Shown in pieces: positions 11,113-24,345 of a stretch of DNA of 64,000 bases. This stretch comes from Cheiracanthium punctorium. Its lineage: Eukaryota > Arthropoda > Arachnida > Araneae > Cheiracanthiidae. Numbering within the stretch: the stretch's first letter is position 1; each line of letters begins with the position of its first letter. The translations under genes were made by a program, and so were the position numbers. The stretch covers positions 310,001-374,000 of the forward strand of contig JAWZYV010017538.1 of assembly GCA_038373885.1 (NCBI GenBank), written 5' to 3'. The notes under the pieces were generated by a model. That model was not told the DNA's origin. It saw only the letters and a program-made list of their open reading frames with translations, and made no database searches.

Positions 11113-11780
11113 CAGGGTGTCCCCAAAACAATGGTAACGGGCTTTAATTCTTTATCTATTAGAGATAAGTTATCAGTGCAAGTTGAAAAATTCAAAAAGT
11201 TACATTTTCTAAATTTGTATATGGTCCACCCTAGAAAACAATTGCCAATCAGTCATGTGCCCCAAAGCGCTTATGAGGAGACATACAAAATTTGAGAATT
11301 TTACCGTAAAATATGTTAGAGATATGAAGATAAATATATCGCTGACTTAAACCACTTTTCCATGGCTCTCGAAGAACAAAAAATCACGCTGAATGAGCGC
11401 ATTTCTGGAATCGTGCAGAAATTATGAAAGAATATCTTTTTTTTCCACTCTAGCAATAAACGTTTACATTTAAAATCAGGCATAGTCCTCGGACCCACTT
11501 TGTTTAAAGATATCTCTGAGATGTTTTATAATGAAAGGCTGAAATTTTGTGCATCACCTCATTAGTGTATGGGACACATTTTAATAATCGGGAATGTTTT
11601 TTTACGTGGGTTGAATACAAATTTAAAAAGTGTAAATTTTTGTAAATGAACGAGAGAAATTTTCTCATAACGGCGTCTTATTTCCGACTTTAGTTTGAAC
11701 ATTTTTTTCAATTTACACTGATTTCTTATCTCTAAGAGATAAAGAATTAAAGCCCGTTACCACAATTTTGAGACACCCTG
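11113..11780. mobile_element. Tc1/mariner-type MITE with about 67-bp TIRs
   Basis: The left end CAGGGTGTCCCCAAAACAAT is followed by GGTAACGGGCTTTAATTC, TTTATCT and TAGAGATAAG. The right end gives the same blocks in reverse complement (CTTATCTCTAAGAGATAAAG, GAATTAAAGCCCGTTACC, GACACCCTG). TA flanks both ends, as in Tc1/mariner insertions. The interior (668 bp in total) has no intact transposase. Confidence 0.8.
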
Positions 11781-11953
11781 TATGTATATATATATTTACA
11801 TAAAGTTTTTTTAATCAATAAAAGATATGTGTGTGTTGCATTAAATTTTAATAATATTGAGAATGTAGTTTATGATTACCATTGTTTATACAATCCAATC
11901 TATGCCGTGCCAATTTCAATGATTTTGAAATTGGAGTAATTAACTGCCAACAG

Positions 11954-12109
11954 GAAACGATTGCTATGAGCTGTTCTTGGTGCAAAGAAGTTTGTCACAA
12001 CAAAGAGTCATGTTACAATCTGAAGAAGATGAGCTCTGAAAGTTGCAACCTTGGTGAACACAACAAACTAATTGTTCCTCCTACGTGGATAGTCAAAATG
12101 CCTCGACAG
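11954..12109 (+). CDS. rdgA: DGK exon b: second C1 (zinc-binding) domain, C-terminal part
   Basis: 52 codons starting ETIAMSCSWCKEVCHNKESC and ending LIVPPTWIVKMPRQ, between an AACAG acceptor and a GTGAGT donor, phase 0 both sides. CSWC, the histidine of CHNKESC and the later cysteines (SESCNLG) match the zinc ligands of DGK C1b domains. The VPPTWI signature follows C1b in zeta/iota/RdgA kinases. In other DGKs C1 domains help membrane or protein targeting rather than always binding diacylglycerol. Confidence 0.93.
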
Positions 12110-14100
12110 GTGAGTGCAAAATCGCGGTCGACTTCTACCATTACTTGTATGATGCATTCAAGTATTCTTAGGAATTTAACTAAGGTATGCTTCTGTTAGC
12201 TACAATACAAGGAGAAATTAGTTATACACCAGTGAAGTGGTTGTCCAGTTTTAAAGAAAAATATCACCAGCTTAAAGCGAAACCTATTCTTTACGGAAAG
12301 AGCTTTTAAAACATTAGTTTGTATAACTTTCTAGTTCTGAGAAAATTTTACACTAAATGTTTGTTAAACAATTACTGTTAAAAAATCTGTACATATGTAA
12401 TCGAAATACCGGTAATCATCAAATCCTAAAAACTACAAACCCCAGAATCTTGAAAATTGATATGCATGTATTGTTTAGCTTCTAGGTGCTCGTTAAGATA
12501 GGATTTTTTGAAAATCGAATTACAAGTGGGGTGAGGTGCACGGGATTAGAAAAATAAGCAAATATTTCAATAATTCATTAGAAAGATTTTTTTAGCTTAA
12601 ATCACGCGTTTGGAAAAAAATTGCATTATTCCCTGGAAAAGTCACTTCAAATTCAAATCGCACATTTCGTTACGTACTCAGTATTTGGCATCACTTGGCA
12701 ACTTTTAAATGTTTTCGGTTATGCGAATGCTAATTTTTTTTTATTTTTTATTGACGGAGATTCTGTGATAATGGCAAACATATACGATAATCAATTTTCT
12801 TTTTGCTCATGTTAAAGATTTTTGTTTTTAAATTATCACCTAATAAACCACTATGTTTTCCCAAACTAAATAAGTTAACAAGGATTACAACGGATTTGAA
12901 GTAGTCAGAAAATTTGACTCCAAATGTGCATGCTTTATACGGTTAAATTATCCTACTACATAGTTACTCTGATCCCTGACTCCCTCTAACGATTCTGAGT
13001 AGCCAATCCAAGATAAAACTTTTACCGCCATTACTCCAAGAAGATTAAAAAGCACTAAAAGGGCTATAACATTTACACCGTTTGTACGATCCACTTGAGA
13101 TTTTTCATAAATATGTATAAAAATATAAAAAACAATCTGCGCTACTTTAAAAATCTGGAAATCCATCCGTTCTCTCATTTTTAAGCGATTTTTCGCTCTT
13201 TTCAACTCCATTTTATTTCCGACGGTAAAAAAGGTGAATCATTTGCGTGACAAAATTAGCTATTTCAAATGGCAATGACGTAATCATTACGGTTATCAGA
13301 CTTTGAAGGGAAAATTTTGCTATTCCAATTCGTTTTAACATAGTATTTCCAGGTAACATAGTTTAATTTTTTTCATTAAAATGATCATCTGCTTGAAGCA
13401 TTGATATAAGAAGGGCTATGTACACAAAACGAAATCGTTCGAATAAGAAAAGTTTCCGTGCGTTTCCATAAGAGCAATGAAATTGGATTTGAGTATATAA
13501 TAAAAATTAAATATAAAGTTAATTATTTTAGGCGGAGGAAGATTAAATATATTGAGTGTAGACATATTTTCCACAAATGTTTTTCTCGCGCCCGTTGTAA
13601 TTGCTTCCACAACGGGCTTCGACTTCTAGTTAAGAATAAAAGATAAGATAAGATATTTTAAATTACTTTAAATTTCGCTTTAATTTCCACCAGCAAATCA
13701 GACAAAATAATTTATTTGCTATATCTTCTTTATCGTCTGCTTTCTGGAATTTTTCATTTTCTATTTGTGTTACAATTGTGTTTTAAACTCACACTGATTT
13801 GAATAAAGTTAACCAAATATCATTGTGGATGAGGAAATTGTTGTATCTAGCTTAATACAGATCTCACATCGAATACTTAAAGTCCTAGGTCATGTTGCGT
13901 GTCTGTCCAGTCTAATTCACGGATGATCACATTTTCTTGACAAATGAAAAAATACCTTAGAGAAATGCATAGCATATGCATGCTAAATTAGCAGATTATA
14001 AGTAGAGCAATCAAATTACACTTACTTTCCAAAAATTTTTGTTTTAAATATCACTCTTAAACTGTGGTAAAATGCTTAATGAGGTCTATTTAAATAAAAC
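12110..14100. other. Intron 2, first part, nothing recognised
   Basis: AT-rich. Short frames only, none resembling the lysine-rich linker found between C1b and the catalytic domain in fly and vertebrate zeta-class DGKs; a linker exon could not be identified. Confidence 0.45.
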
Positions 14101-14106
14101 GGGATG

Positions 14107-14600
14107 TTCAAGTGATTGTTATTTTCCCCTATAGTTAAACTCTACTGGACCGATTTAAACGCGACTTTTTGCAAAATTATCCTTGCTATCTCGAAACAGT
14201 TTAAAGCTATTGAAATCCTAAATTTGACCAATAGTGAAAGTTAGGGCGCAAAACGTTCTTTTTACATCCAAGCTTGGCTTTTACACTCGTCACTGAGAGC
14301 AATAATGCTTTTCTCCTTGCAATCGTGCAATGTAGGATACAAGGTATTATATCAATTTATATAAATGGAGATGAAAGTTCCTTCCCTCAACTAAAAAAGC
14401 TAAGAGGTCGATTTAAGTGGTTTTCTTTATTTTCCCCAAAGTAATTCCTGTTGTTTGGAGGACTTTTAAAGCTTCTTAAATTAATAAATCTGACCAATAG
14501 AAAGAAAGTCAGGGTCCTGAATCTTTTCTCGCAGCGTAAGGTGATAAGGCTGTTTTTCCTTGCAACTATGTTTGAGAGAAAAAAAAAAGGAATTTGGACG
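14107..14600 (+). repeat. Degenerate tandem duplication
   Basis: Two blocks about 280 bp apart share an order of phrases: CCGATTTAAAC / CGATTTAAGTGG, TTTAAAGC, AAATTTGACCAATAG / AAATCTGACCAATAG, AAAGT(T/C)AGGG, and TTCTCCTTGCAA / TTTTCCTTGCAA. It is probably an old repeat or transposon remnant of unknown class. Confidence 0.4.
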
Positions 14601-16294
14601 AAAGGAAAGGCCTTTCGTCGAGTAGCACCGAGACGGTTGATTAGAATTAAGTATGGGAATTCACTAGGATAGGTTCTGACACCCTAGATGCGATTTTTTT
14701 CAAACTTCAAATCAGAAAATTTACTATTTGATGTTTTATGTGATTTGGGGCAACTTTATCGTATTTTTTTCGAATATATGACGAAAAGTCTTCTAATGCT
14801 ATCCAATGGGAATTTTAAAGATTCATATCTCGTGCACAATAGTATCTGACAACATACATTTTGTTAATCAAGTTCTCTTATTCGTTTTGACCATAAGCGA
14901 ATAATAAGAGTAAATAAGCTATTAAGCTATCGATAAGCGTAAAAATGGATTAAAAGTAAAATGTATTTATTTTTGATGTAGAGTAGTAAGTAGAAATTTT
15001 CTACGTGAAAATGCTACAAACTACAAGACCCCCCCCCCAAAAAAAAAACCCAGTTGTTCATGTCAGATGACCTCATTTTTGAGGCATAAGGCCTGAACTC
15101 AAACCTAGAATGCAAAACATTACTCTGCAGAAATAAAAAATTTAGAAAGTGAATAGATTTTTAAGTTTCTTCATTTTCAAGTAACGCTGATAGCTTTGTA
15201 TATAAGTTATAGTATTGTATGATTTTGTGTATAAAAGTCTATTGTGTCTATTTATTTTACTGTTCCGCTATACATTATCTCAAGTTCCTATCTGCAAGGC
15301 AAAATCTATATCACGAGTCAAATAATTTCACATATTTTGAGTTTTCGCAACGATTTAATTCATTTCATGAGTTAGAAAAGTATTTCTTTCTTTCCGTGGG
15401 AAGAACGGGCACGCAGGCAGTCTCTAACATATATCCTTAAAAAATCACGCTACAGCAAAATAAAACTTGAGGGGTGTTGAGGTTTTTTAAATTTGCTTTT
15501 GGAATTTATTTCATTTTAAAAACAGGCAAAGAAAAGTATTTCAAGTTTTTTTTTTTTTTTCAACTTATCGACCAAGCAAGATTTGGAATACTGGCCCATA
15601 TGATGATGGCAGAATTTGGTGCGTTAACCACCATACAATGTAGGGATTTTATTATCAAGTTATATATAAACTGCAACAAGCATGAGACTACTCTTGGAAG
15701 TTATACCCTATAGCTTTCGTGAGGGAGGATACAATTAAACTTATATAAGCAGGGTTCTAAAGCTGAAACGTTTGAATAGATTGTAACCTTATTCGGTATA
15801 TAGACTATACATGGGATGCTCTCAAGGAATTTTAAAAGAGAAATTATTTTAAAAATGTCCGTTAGGCGGTATTTTTCAAGGAAATACATCAATATATTTC
15901 AATGTGCATAATGGAAATGGCTAATTCGAAATGTACAAACAATTTCAACATTTATTCACTATTTTCTGAACATTTATTGACTAATTTGGATAATTTTTTG
16001 AACTCATTTCACTATGCAAAGTGGCTCGTAGTGGACATTTTTAAAGCTAAACTTTACAAAAGCCTTCCTTGAGTGCATCTCTTGTACAGACCATATGCGA
16101 AGTTTGGTGTCAGTCTACTCAGCCACTTCAGTTGCAGAATGCTGTTTATAGTGGAAGTTTAATTAAAACTAGCCTGTATACCCCCTTTCGAGCTATACTG
16201 ATGTGATGTAACAGTGAATTTATAATATATCGACAAATAAACGGCATAGAATCTAATTAACTTTTCCTTTCTATGCCTCTTTCACATTTTACAG
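14601..16294. other. Intron 2, second part, nothing recognised
   Basis: AT-rich with a C/A homopolymer patch near 15030 and a T run near 15547. It ends in the pyrimidine-rich tract (CTTTCACATTTTACAG) of exon c. Confidence 0.5.
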
Positions 16295-16479
16295 GAAACA
16301 GAGAATACTAAACAGGTTTTTGCCGTGAAGCCTATTCCGTCCACAAGCTCTACACCTCTCTTAGTATTTATCAACCCTAAGAGTGGAGGCAACCAAGGTT
16401 CCAAACTTCTCAGAACGTTCCAGTGGCTTCTAAACCCTAGACAAGTTTTTGATCTGACGGAAGGAGGTCCCGGAATCGG
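16295..16479 (+). CDS. rdgA: DGK exon c: start of catalytic domain
   Basis: The exon starts [16 protein letters not shown] and runs through [14 protein letters not shown] to [15 protein letters not shown], ending with two bases of a glycine codon. A TTTTACAG acceptor and a GTATTA donor bound it. [12 protein letters not shown] and LNPRQVFDL are catalytic-domain signatures of type IV (zeta/iota/RdgA) DGKs. The VKPIPS lead-in is nearly that of fly RdgA. A second AG within the exon (AAACAG|GTTTTT, 16314) could serve as an alternative acceptor seven codons downstream in the same frame. Confidence 0.95.
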
Positions 16480-17330
16480 GTATTATTTCATTTTTACTGA
16501 ATCTTTTATTTCTTAAGTACTGAGGATTAAAGCGCGCGAATATTTTCTTTTCCACATCGTGTATCCTCGCAGGTAATTTACAAGTTAAAAAATCAAAAGC
16601 CGTGTCTTTTCATTATTACTACCAGGACACAAGCCCCGTAGGGGGCGAGCGTAAATACATTGGACGCAGAAAAGACTTTTTTTTTCAATTTTTGTGCACA
16701 ATAGATGCTTTGTAAATCATTGATTGATTTTCAATTAATCAAATTTGATAAATGCGACTTACAGACTGGGATTCTACTGCCCGGTTCATGCAGTACTTTG
16801 AGAAGGAAACAATTTTACAAATTTCGGGGTACCTGTTCTTCAAAGGTTAAATTTAATCTAAAAGTAATGTTTTACGTTTTAACTTCGCCTTCCGTTGTAT
16901 GTAAATTGATTAATTAGGACGCCAGTTATAAATTGTCATTTTGAAATTCCCATTGGATAATGTTACTGTTTGTTGATTTCTCCCCAAATGTGGTAGACAA
17001 GCTGGCTTCAGTTTTTAAAACAATAATTTGGGCGTCATATCTGATGATATACCTCCAAAAATTGCCAACTTTGGCAACTTTTAGGGCAATGTTCAGCGAA
17101 GCACGTGCCCGACAACCGCCGTCAGACAATCAGCTAACTATACAGTAAGATTAGTATTTTACGCAAAATGTATATTTATTGGGAAAAATGGGTTTCCGCA
17201 GTTTCACCAATTAATTTAACTCGTGTGTTCTCATCACTGAAATTTTTGTACGGAATCACTGAAAAGATACCTTCTATGACTGGGGTGTCGCTTTCTAACA
17301 TGGGTCCTAGATAGAGCTGAAGCAAACCGC
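16480..17330. other. Intron 3, first part, nothing recognised
   Basis: AT-rich. Overlapping 62-67-residue frames at 16926-17148 on both strands are unconvincing. The text between about 16630 and 16920 resembles no element that I know. Confidence 0.45.
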
Positions 17331-17339
17331 ATGTATTCG

Positions 17340-19324
17340 GTACTAAGATACGGATAATCACTCAGACTCGAAGTAACGAATTGTTACTTTTCGGTTGATA
17401 TCGTTACTCGTTACTCGATCCGAAGGTTTCGGATCGAGCAGCTTCGAACTTCGAATGCAGACTGCCGGGCGAGGCGAACTAGGGGGGAAACAGGTTCCAG
17501 TAATCGAGTACTAATATCTTCTGTTATTTGTTACTGGCAGTTACTGGATATCGGATCGCGGTTTCAAGGGGGAAGGTGACTTTCGAGTGTGCATTTCGGA
17601 TCGACCAGGTTCGAACTTCGAATACAAGACTGCGGGTGGGAGAAAATGAATTTCGGTATTTGAGTAATAGTATGTTCCGTTCCGTTACTAGGTACCGGAA
17701 GTATTATGGATTCTCGCTGTTTGAAGGGAAAAATCAGTTTCGGTATTTGAGTAGTAGTATGTTCTGGTTGCAATTCGTTTGTGCCGAGCCGAATGGTATC
17801 GTTTTGATGAGGTTTGGAAGAATCCGTATGTTTCGTTACAGTTATGGAGATGGATATACTATCTGCTGCTCTATTGATATGGGTCGTACAATGGGAGGAT
17901 AGGATCCGGTGTATAGCATGTTCTTATGCGCAGTTGAACTTTTTTTTGCGGGGGGGGGGGAAGGAGGTGTTCTTATAATTGTAGAGGAGCAATACATATA
18001 AGAGAAGCATGTTAGTAAGGGGTGCTAATTTCGGGCTTTCTAACATTTTGGTACTAAATAGTGGTGCAATCAGAATTCTTTCTTTCAGGGTGGTTCCGAA
18101 GCAGGATTGCGAACTTAACTTTTTCTTTTTTTTTAGCTAGAATCGAAATATGAGTAATAAATAACAAATTATTTAAATACACCTTTTAAAATATATATTT
18201 TTATAAAGTAAACGAATTCACACATTTTTATTATTTAAAATATTATTTGGAACTAAAAAAAATATTTAGCATGGAAACCTAAACACATTTTTTAAGTAAT
18301 TGTTTAAAAAATATATAAAAAATTGTGAGCGACCCGGGATTTCTATTCCCACTCCTGCGTAAGCCACTGGTATTAAAATAATTCAATGAAGTTCAGTATG
18401 TTTCTAAAATGTCGGTGTTCAGGGGGCCATCTGCCCTATTTTATGGTACATTTTATTCCATGAACTCATGGAATACGCATAGCCCGGTGCAACCATTCTT
18501 TCTGTATGAAAGGAGTGATAATTTTTGTTTAAAGAATGCTCTCATATATGCACCCACAGAAGGGGCTAACCCCTTTCATCCCAAAAGTGCAGAAATAGAA
18601 CTGGAAATATCTTAAAAATAGGTAATTCTCATTGAATAAAACAATTTTAATTTAAAATATGGTAATTTTTAATTTACTTCGAAAAATGGTCCAGCAAAAG
18701 AAGTTTTTGATATGAAATAAGAACTCACAAATAATAAAGATATTATGCTTTTAGAGACGCAAAGTAGTTGATATCATACTGAGATCCCCTGCCCTGTGAA
18801 TTTTATATATGTGGCCCAATCCCTGGATCTCAGTATTCGAGAACCCGCTCCCAGAAAAAACACGAGTCACAAGCTTTCCTTTACAATTTTTATGATAAGA
18901 ATGAACAGGTTAAACCAGCGTTCAGAATTAAAAAATGGGGGGGGGGGGTTGAGAAAAAAAGAGAATGGCATATGTCTTTGGAAGATTTCTATGTGCACTC
19001 AGTAATTCGGATAATTTAGCATTGTATAAAACCATAAATGTGTATAAAAACAATCTGTAAATCAGAGAAAATAAGCTCTAAATACAACTTTGTACAACTT
19101 CGCTAAAAAAAATTCTTTTTGGTTATGGGTTTATGTATGGGCGGCATATACCCATAACAACACTGTCCCGGATGTGTTGTTATGGGGCACTATATAACAC
19201 CCTATTACCGATTCTATTAGTAGTAACGAAAGTAACGAGTAACGAATACTTAGTAACGAATAGCGAACATCTAAGTAACTAATACATACGGATACTCATT
19301 TTGTCGTTACTTTTACAGCACTAG
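17340..19324. mobile_element. Probable 2-kb element with GTTACT-rich ends
   Basis: The left end (about 17373-17420) and right end (about 19217-19315) are dense in GTTACT / AGTAAC words (GTTACTCGTTACTCG; GTAACGAAAGTAACGAG). ACGGATA occurs just inside both outer flanks. Inside, a phrase TTTCGGTATTTGAGTA.TAGT is repeated about 92 bp apart (17653 and 17742). Termini, target duplication and class are unresolved; no transposase was seen. G, T and A runs at about 17948, 18122 and 18940 add low complexity. Confidence 0.4.
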
Positions 19325-19804
19325 TCCTAGAAAGCTTCTCTGGATACCAGCGGTACATTTGGGCAACGTCTTCAGTATTTCAGAGGCGAGAGAGAACATA
19401 TTAAACTTGGATTCAGTGGTGGATGAAACTCCCATTGATGCCACTTCTGACCATGTTATGAGTGAAAATAACTCCTTACGCTTTCAATCTTTTTAAAGAC
19501 GGTCGGAGAGCCTGGTTAATTATAGCTAATTAACAATTTACTACTATTACTAATAGTTATAATAATAATAAAATAAATATTCCCTATTTTGCTTGCTTAG
19601 GTAGTATTTTAACATTATACAGGTATACATCAGGATATTTGGAAAAAATAAAACTTTTTAATGAAGGAGAAGAGAGTTTTACGTTCAGCTGCGCTTTTTA
19701 GAGGAAGAACGGTTCTCCCATCGTACCCTTTTTCCAATAGCGCACACAAAAAGTTTTAAGGGAGGGGTGGTAAGTAGGACAAAGCATATTTTCAGAAATG
19801 GGCA

Positions 19805-19866
19805 ACTTTTTTTTTAATCTTTTCATTTTTAATCTTGAACCCACTTTAAATTTGTTCGCTCTCATC

Positions 19867-19901
<35 letters not shown>

Positions 19902-20260
19902 GCAACGGAGAATATTCTTCTTCTTTGGCAAATGTTGCTTTCCAGAGTGTTTCTTTCAATGTTCTGCTGGTATACAGTGTTGCGCTTGCACAATCGCTGG
20001 GTCCCGGTAGAGCGTTCAAATCCTGGTAAGCAAAATCGATCAAAGGAGTCTTCTCACTTGCGTCTTTTTAATGATGAGAGCGAGCAGATTAAACATGGGT
20101 TCACTAGTGAATTCAAATGCACTCAGGGGATCAATCTTCCCCCCCCCCTTGAATTCGCCCCTGTCCTCCTCCTCTTGTATCCGCCTTTGTTTCATATTCT
20201 CGTTATGGCGCCCTCCCTCCGAATCGAGAAAAATTCGTGCATTTGAGGAAGATTTCTTAA
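19805..20260. repeat. Repeat R2, copy 3, with long poly-A run
   Basis: R2 phrases (TCTTGAACCCACTTT, TCTCATCATTT, TCGCTGGGTCCCGGTAGAGC) are interrupted by an uninterrupted A run of about 31 bases at 19870-19900. The downstream C run and CCTCCTCCTCTTGTATCCGC form a separate low-complexity patch. Confidence 0.45.
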
Positions 20261-20264
20261 TCAA

Positions 20265-21030
20265 AGAAATGGAACTAACCGATTCCTTGAAACTAATAAA
20301 TTGTTCCTGTTGTCACGCCACACGGTGCACTGAATCTACACCAGGTACGATGCACTCCCTAGACATACGATGCAATAACTAGAATTTCGGGATAGTCTTA
20401 TTGACCGAGTCACGTTTTTTTCTGGGCAAGGCACACGAAAGTTTTCTGTGTCTGTTTGCGGATGAACCGTCTGTGCCGCTGTATTCAAGGAAAAAGCTGG
20501 TGATTAAGGGCCGGTAGTGTATTTAATGTTAAGAAATCGTTCAGGAAATAATGGTCCGTCAATATTGAGCGAACATGGTACACTTTTGTATTCCTCGGAA
20601 ACTTATGATGTAATCTTTTCCAAACGAGCGGGCAAAAATTTGGGTAAAATGCTGTATTTTTAAAATAAAATAAATTTCTGTTATTTTTATATCCAGGGAA
20701 AAGAAAAACAGATTATAAATACGTATGAATAATTTTAGAAGACTAGAATGTTGCTAATTGAACTGTAATTCTAAATAAATTTTGAAACGAATATGTATGG
20801 AATCCGAACATATAGTAATGATAAAAAGAAAGGAAGAATAAATATGCAACACAAGAAACATTAACTATCCGGAACTTTAAAGTACATGGTTTTAATATTA
20901 TCTTTGTTATTTAACATTTTACTTCCTTCTCATATGCGGCAAGAGATGTTTCAAACTACCGGAGCCGGAAATGTTCACAAATCCTCCAGTCTTTATCCAT
21001 GTTTCCTAAACTAACTAAAATTTGCAGGGT
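20265..21030. other. Intron 3, middle, nothing recognised
   Basis: AT-rich unique-looking sequence without frame or repeat match. Confidence 0.45.
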
Positions 21031-21043
21031 CTGCTCTAGGGAT

Positions 21044-21801
21044 GGACAGTCAGAACGTGTATCCAGGTTACAAAAATTCGGGAATCGCATTTTAGCTGTG
21101 TGTGAAAAAAATATTGATATGTTAAATACATCGATTTTTTAGTCCGTTCGAAATTCGCAGCTCGATTGTCCGAGGCAGTATTTTGGCCAAATCAGTTAAA
21201 TACTTCTGATTTTTTGCACTAATTATACTTCACATTTATAAACACTTTATTGAAAGCGCATCATAATCCGTGAGTGTGCTGCGTCTGTCTCTTTTGTACT
21301 ATAAAACTTGTCTTCAGATTTGAGATGTATGTTAAAATTGCGTACTAAAACTGTTTTATAAGCTTCGCCAGGCATATTCTAACTATACTTCACCTTTAGT
21401 TGTATAATGCAGACATCTTTATAGTCTCTAATTAATACTGTTATTAAAAAAAGAAAAGAAATGAAAAGTAGGGTTTGGCAATTTCTCACCAATATAGAAG
21501 ATCTCTCCAAGTTGGGCTTAGATTTTGCGGTTTAAAGTTTAGCACTACACTTGTCAGTAAATCTCAAAAAATGAGCAAGCTTGGCAACTTTTAATAGATC
21601 AACCCTTGTTGAAAAGTGATCCGCCATTAGGTGTATGGACGCGAGATGAAAAATAAGTCTCTCAGGTCTCGCAAAACAGCCGAAAAGCTTTTTTTCGTCT
21701 CGCAAAATCCCTGCATACTGATGTTAAAAATGCTTGTTAGGTCTGCCAAAAGCTGTAAATCTCTCTCACCTCGCAAAAAATCGTCTCTCATGCATCCCTA
21801 T
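21044..21801. mobile_element. Possible TAGGGATG-ended repeat
   Basis: TAGGGATG at about 21045 and CATCCCTA at about 21794 are reverse complements. The right interior has repeated TCTCGCAAAA words (21668, 21697, 21770). No 8-bp target duplication is visible, so a hAT identity is only a guess. Confidence 0.3.
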
Positions 21802-22077
21802 TAGCCATTTCGTCGTGTATACAAAAATACGTGTCTGGCATTAACAGCACTTAAGTGCTAAAGATATTACGCTGAAATCCTTAAAATATTTATTCTTGAG
21901 GGAAATCGGAGAATGCAAATGTTTTTATGAGATTTCACTACCATTTAGTATGGTAACAGCTTTACAGCCCCTGAACTCCCTTTGGGTGCGAATTTTGAAA
22001 AACCCTGAAAATGATTTTTAAGCGTTTGTGTTTGCTACATTTTAAAGCAAGAATTTTAGTTCAATCTCTTTTCCCTA

Positions 22078-22205
22078 TTAACCCTTTGAGGCGCAACCCT
22101 TTCCCAATGCTGAAAAAAGGGCAGCCGTTGCCATCGCTCGACTTAACTACCAGCAAGATGGCGGACGATCGAAACGTTCATCGCGTGCCACAGATCCCTT
22201 TTTTG
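22078..22205. mobile_element. piggyBac-type MITE, copy B (truncated)
   Basis: TTAA at 22078-22081 followed by CCCTTTGAGGCGC, then AATGCTGAAAAAAGGGCAGC, GTTGCCATCGCTCG and CATCGCGTGCCACAGATC. These blocks are shared with copies A and C. The other end is missing. Confidence 0.65.
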
Positions 22206-23580
22206 AGACATAAAAGGGACCATCATTTCATAGAGACCCTTTTTTGACTAAAGATAATAGTGTTTAAGGCTTACTTTTCTGTTTCTTTTGTTTTTATCAG
22301 TAATGTTTATACTCAAAGGACTGGAAATTAAAAATTAAAAATGTAACTATTTTTAGTCATAATACATGTCATTTTGTTATCCAATCTCCATCAAGTTTTA
22401 GAGTAAAAAATAAAATAAAACTGAATTTTTAATAGCTTTGTAAAGTTATCTGACACGCTGACACATTTAAAATTTTCGTCAACAATATCAATAACAAAAA
22501 ATAAGCGTCTAAAAATAAAGCTTTTTTTCATTCAGGTCTACACAAATGGATCACTGAATGTAAAAGAATAAAAGTAATCTTAAAATGCAAGCAATAAATT
22601 CGCAAAGGATGAGTTATTTAAATACTAAGGTTATATATTTTTTTAAAAAGGTTAAATTATTGAAATAACATTTTTATGAATACTGTCAAGTTTTGGTGGG
22701 TTCTTATTAGAACTACATTAATTAAAATAACAATATTATAATAATTCATTTATTTATCTATTTATTTATTTATGTATTTTGTTGTAAAAAAATTCCCTTC
22801 ATATATTTCTATTTAAGTGATTATTTGTGAGCCTTCCTCTTTTATTAGCTCGGAAAATAAATTAATTCTGAGCAGTTTCCTTCCAGAAACAAAATTCAGT
22901 ATCACAATCTAACCTCGAAAATTTTTTTTTCGTTCAATAAAAGACAAATCTAATCGACAAATTCACTCTAAAATCGATAAATTAACCCCCTATTTGACAG
23001 AGACGTAAAATTACTTTTACTGTCCTTAGGTGCACTTAATCATTTGGTAATTAAAATACCTTTATCATAAGTTATTTATCATCTTTTAAGTTAGAAAGTT
23101 ATTCTTAGAACTGATTCTCTGTTACTTAGAGTAGCTTTAATTTGAATTTATTTTTAATTGCCTAAACTCAGTATCCATTCATAATGTTTTCAGGAAATGA
23201 GTCCTTTTTTTTTCTTTTAATCTTGAACTCACGAATAACCTGTCCTCTTCCATTACTGCAAAGACTCATCAATGAAATTCTCTGTTCAGTGTTGTTTCCA
23301 TCGTTTATCCAGTGGGTTAGTAAAGAAATATTCATCGTGGCATTTTTAAAACGACGGAAGTAAATGGGTTAAACCTGTGTTGAATGACAGTCAAACTCGA
23401 TAACAATATCCCGCTCTTCCTACGAGCACAACTGGACGAAACAAATGGAGAGTGAAAACAACTTCCTACGTATGCCCCTTCTTCCAAAATGTTGAGGATG
23501 TTAAAGCTGTATTGTTTTTATCTTAGCATAAATATAATGGATCAAAATATTAAATTTTAAAATTGCTTTTATGAATACAG
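22206..23580. other. Intron 3, last part: AT-rich, with R2 copy 4
   Basis: Mostly AT-rich with TTTA runs near 22745-22780. A diverged R2 stretch lies at about 23217-23420 (AATCTTGAACTCACGAATAA, CATCAATGAAATTCTC, ATCCAGTGGGTTAGT). Confidence 0.45.
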
Positions 23581-23755
23581 GTTAGAGTTATACAAACGAG
23601 TTCCTAATCTTCGGATTCTAGCATGTGGTGGAGATGGAACCGTAGGCTGGATCTTGTCAGTACTGGATGACCTCAAAGTATGCGCCTCTCCTCCAATTGC
23701 TGTGCTGCCTCTCGGAACAGGGAACGACCTGGCCAGATCTTTAGGCTGGGGTGGG
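23581..23755 (+). CDS. rdgA: DGK exon d: ATP-binding core
   Basis: The first base completes a glycine codon. Then 58 codons: [20 protein letters not shown] through [32 protein letters not shown], ending GG. GGDGT is the glycine-rich nucleotide-binding motif of lipid kinases, and PLGTGNDLA the second conserved catalytic motif. The acceptor is ATACAG and the donor GTAAGA. All key glycines and the aspartate of GGDG are present, so the enzyme is expected to be active. Confidence 0.96.
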
Positions 23756-23806
23756 GTAAGATTTGTTTTGATTTGTCCCTAAATCTTTGAGTCAAAGATG
23801 TAGGGA

Positions 23807-24345
23807 AGACTGGTGTCAAATGTAACTCGGATCATTAGTAGCATTTTAAATTTAATGCATGATATAGTTCTTACAGCTGCGAACAAACGGCAGTATGTTA
23901 CAGCGCCCTCTGATAATTAGAGGACAGAAACTGCAAAGCAATCAGTTGAAATGTAAGTGTACTATGATGGATATAATACGTTTTTGTTGCTCTGGAATAA
24001 AAAGTTGTTAAGTTTTTGTTCACTAAACATTATCTTTCTATTACATAACATCGGATAACATAATTTTTCTGTAGCATGGTAATTTTAAGAAATGCGATTG
24101 AAACTACTATACTAAATATATTTGCTCAATCAGTAATAAAAACGTATCTTATGATTGCCCCATAAGGCTGTTACGATTGACCTGTAATAGTTGTTAATGT
24201 TATTAAAATTCCAGTCACATGTTAACTGTTATTCCAAAATTTGGAAAGGTTCTGCGATGTCTATCTCAAATTCGCATTACGTTTTTGTATTAAGTTAAGG
24301 AAATATTGATAAAAATGTAAAAAATGTAACAATTGACTCCAGTCT
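23807..24345. mobile_element. Possible TIR element, about 0.54 kb
   Basis: Left AGACTGGTGTCAAATGTAAC and the reverse complement of the right end, AGACTGGAGTCAATTGTTAC, agree at about 17 of 20 positions. No target duplication was established and there is no coding. Confidence 0.4.

Noticed and set aside
17528..17902. 124-residue + strand frame
   Set aside because: It lies in the GTTACT-rich element, overlaps a degenerate internal duplication and contains no known motif; likely chance.
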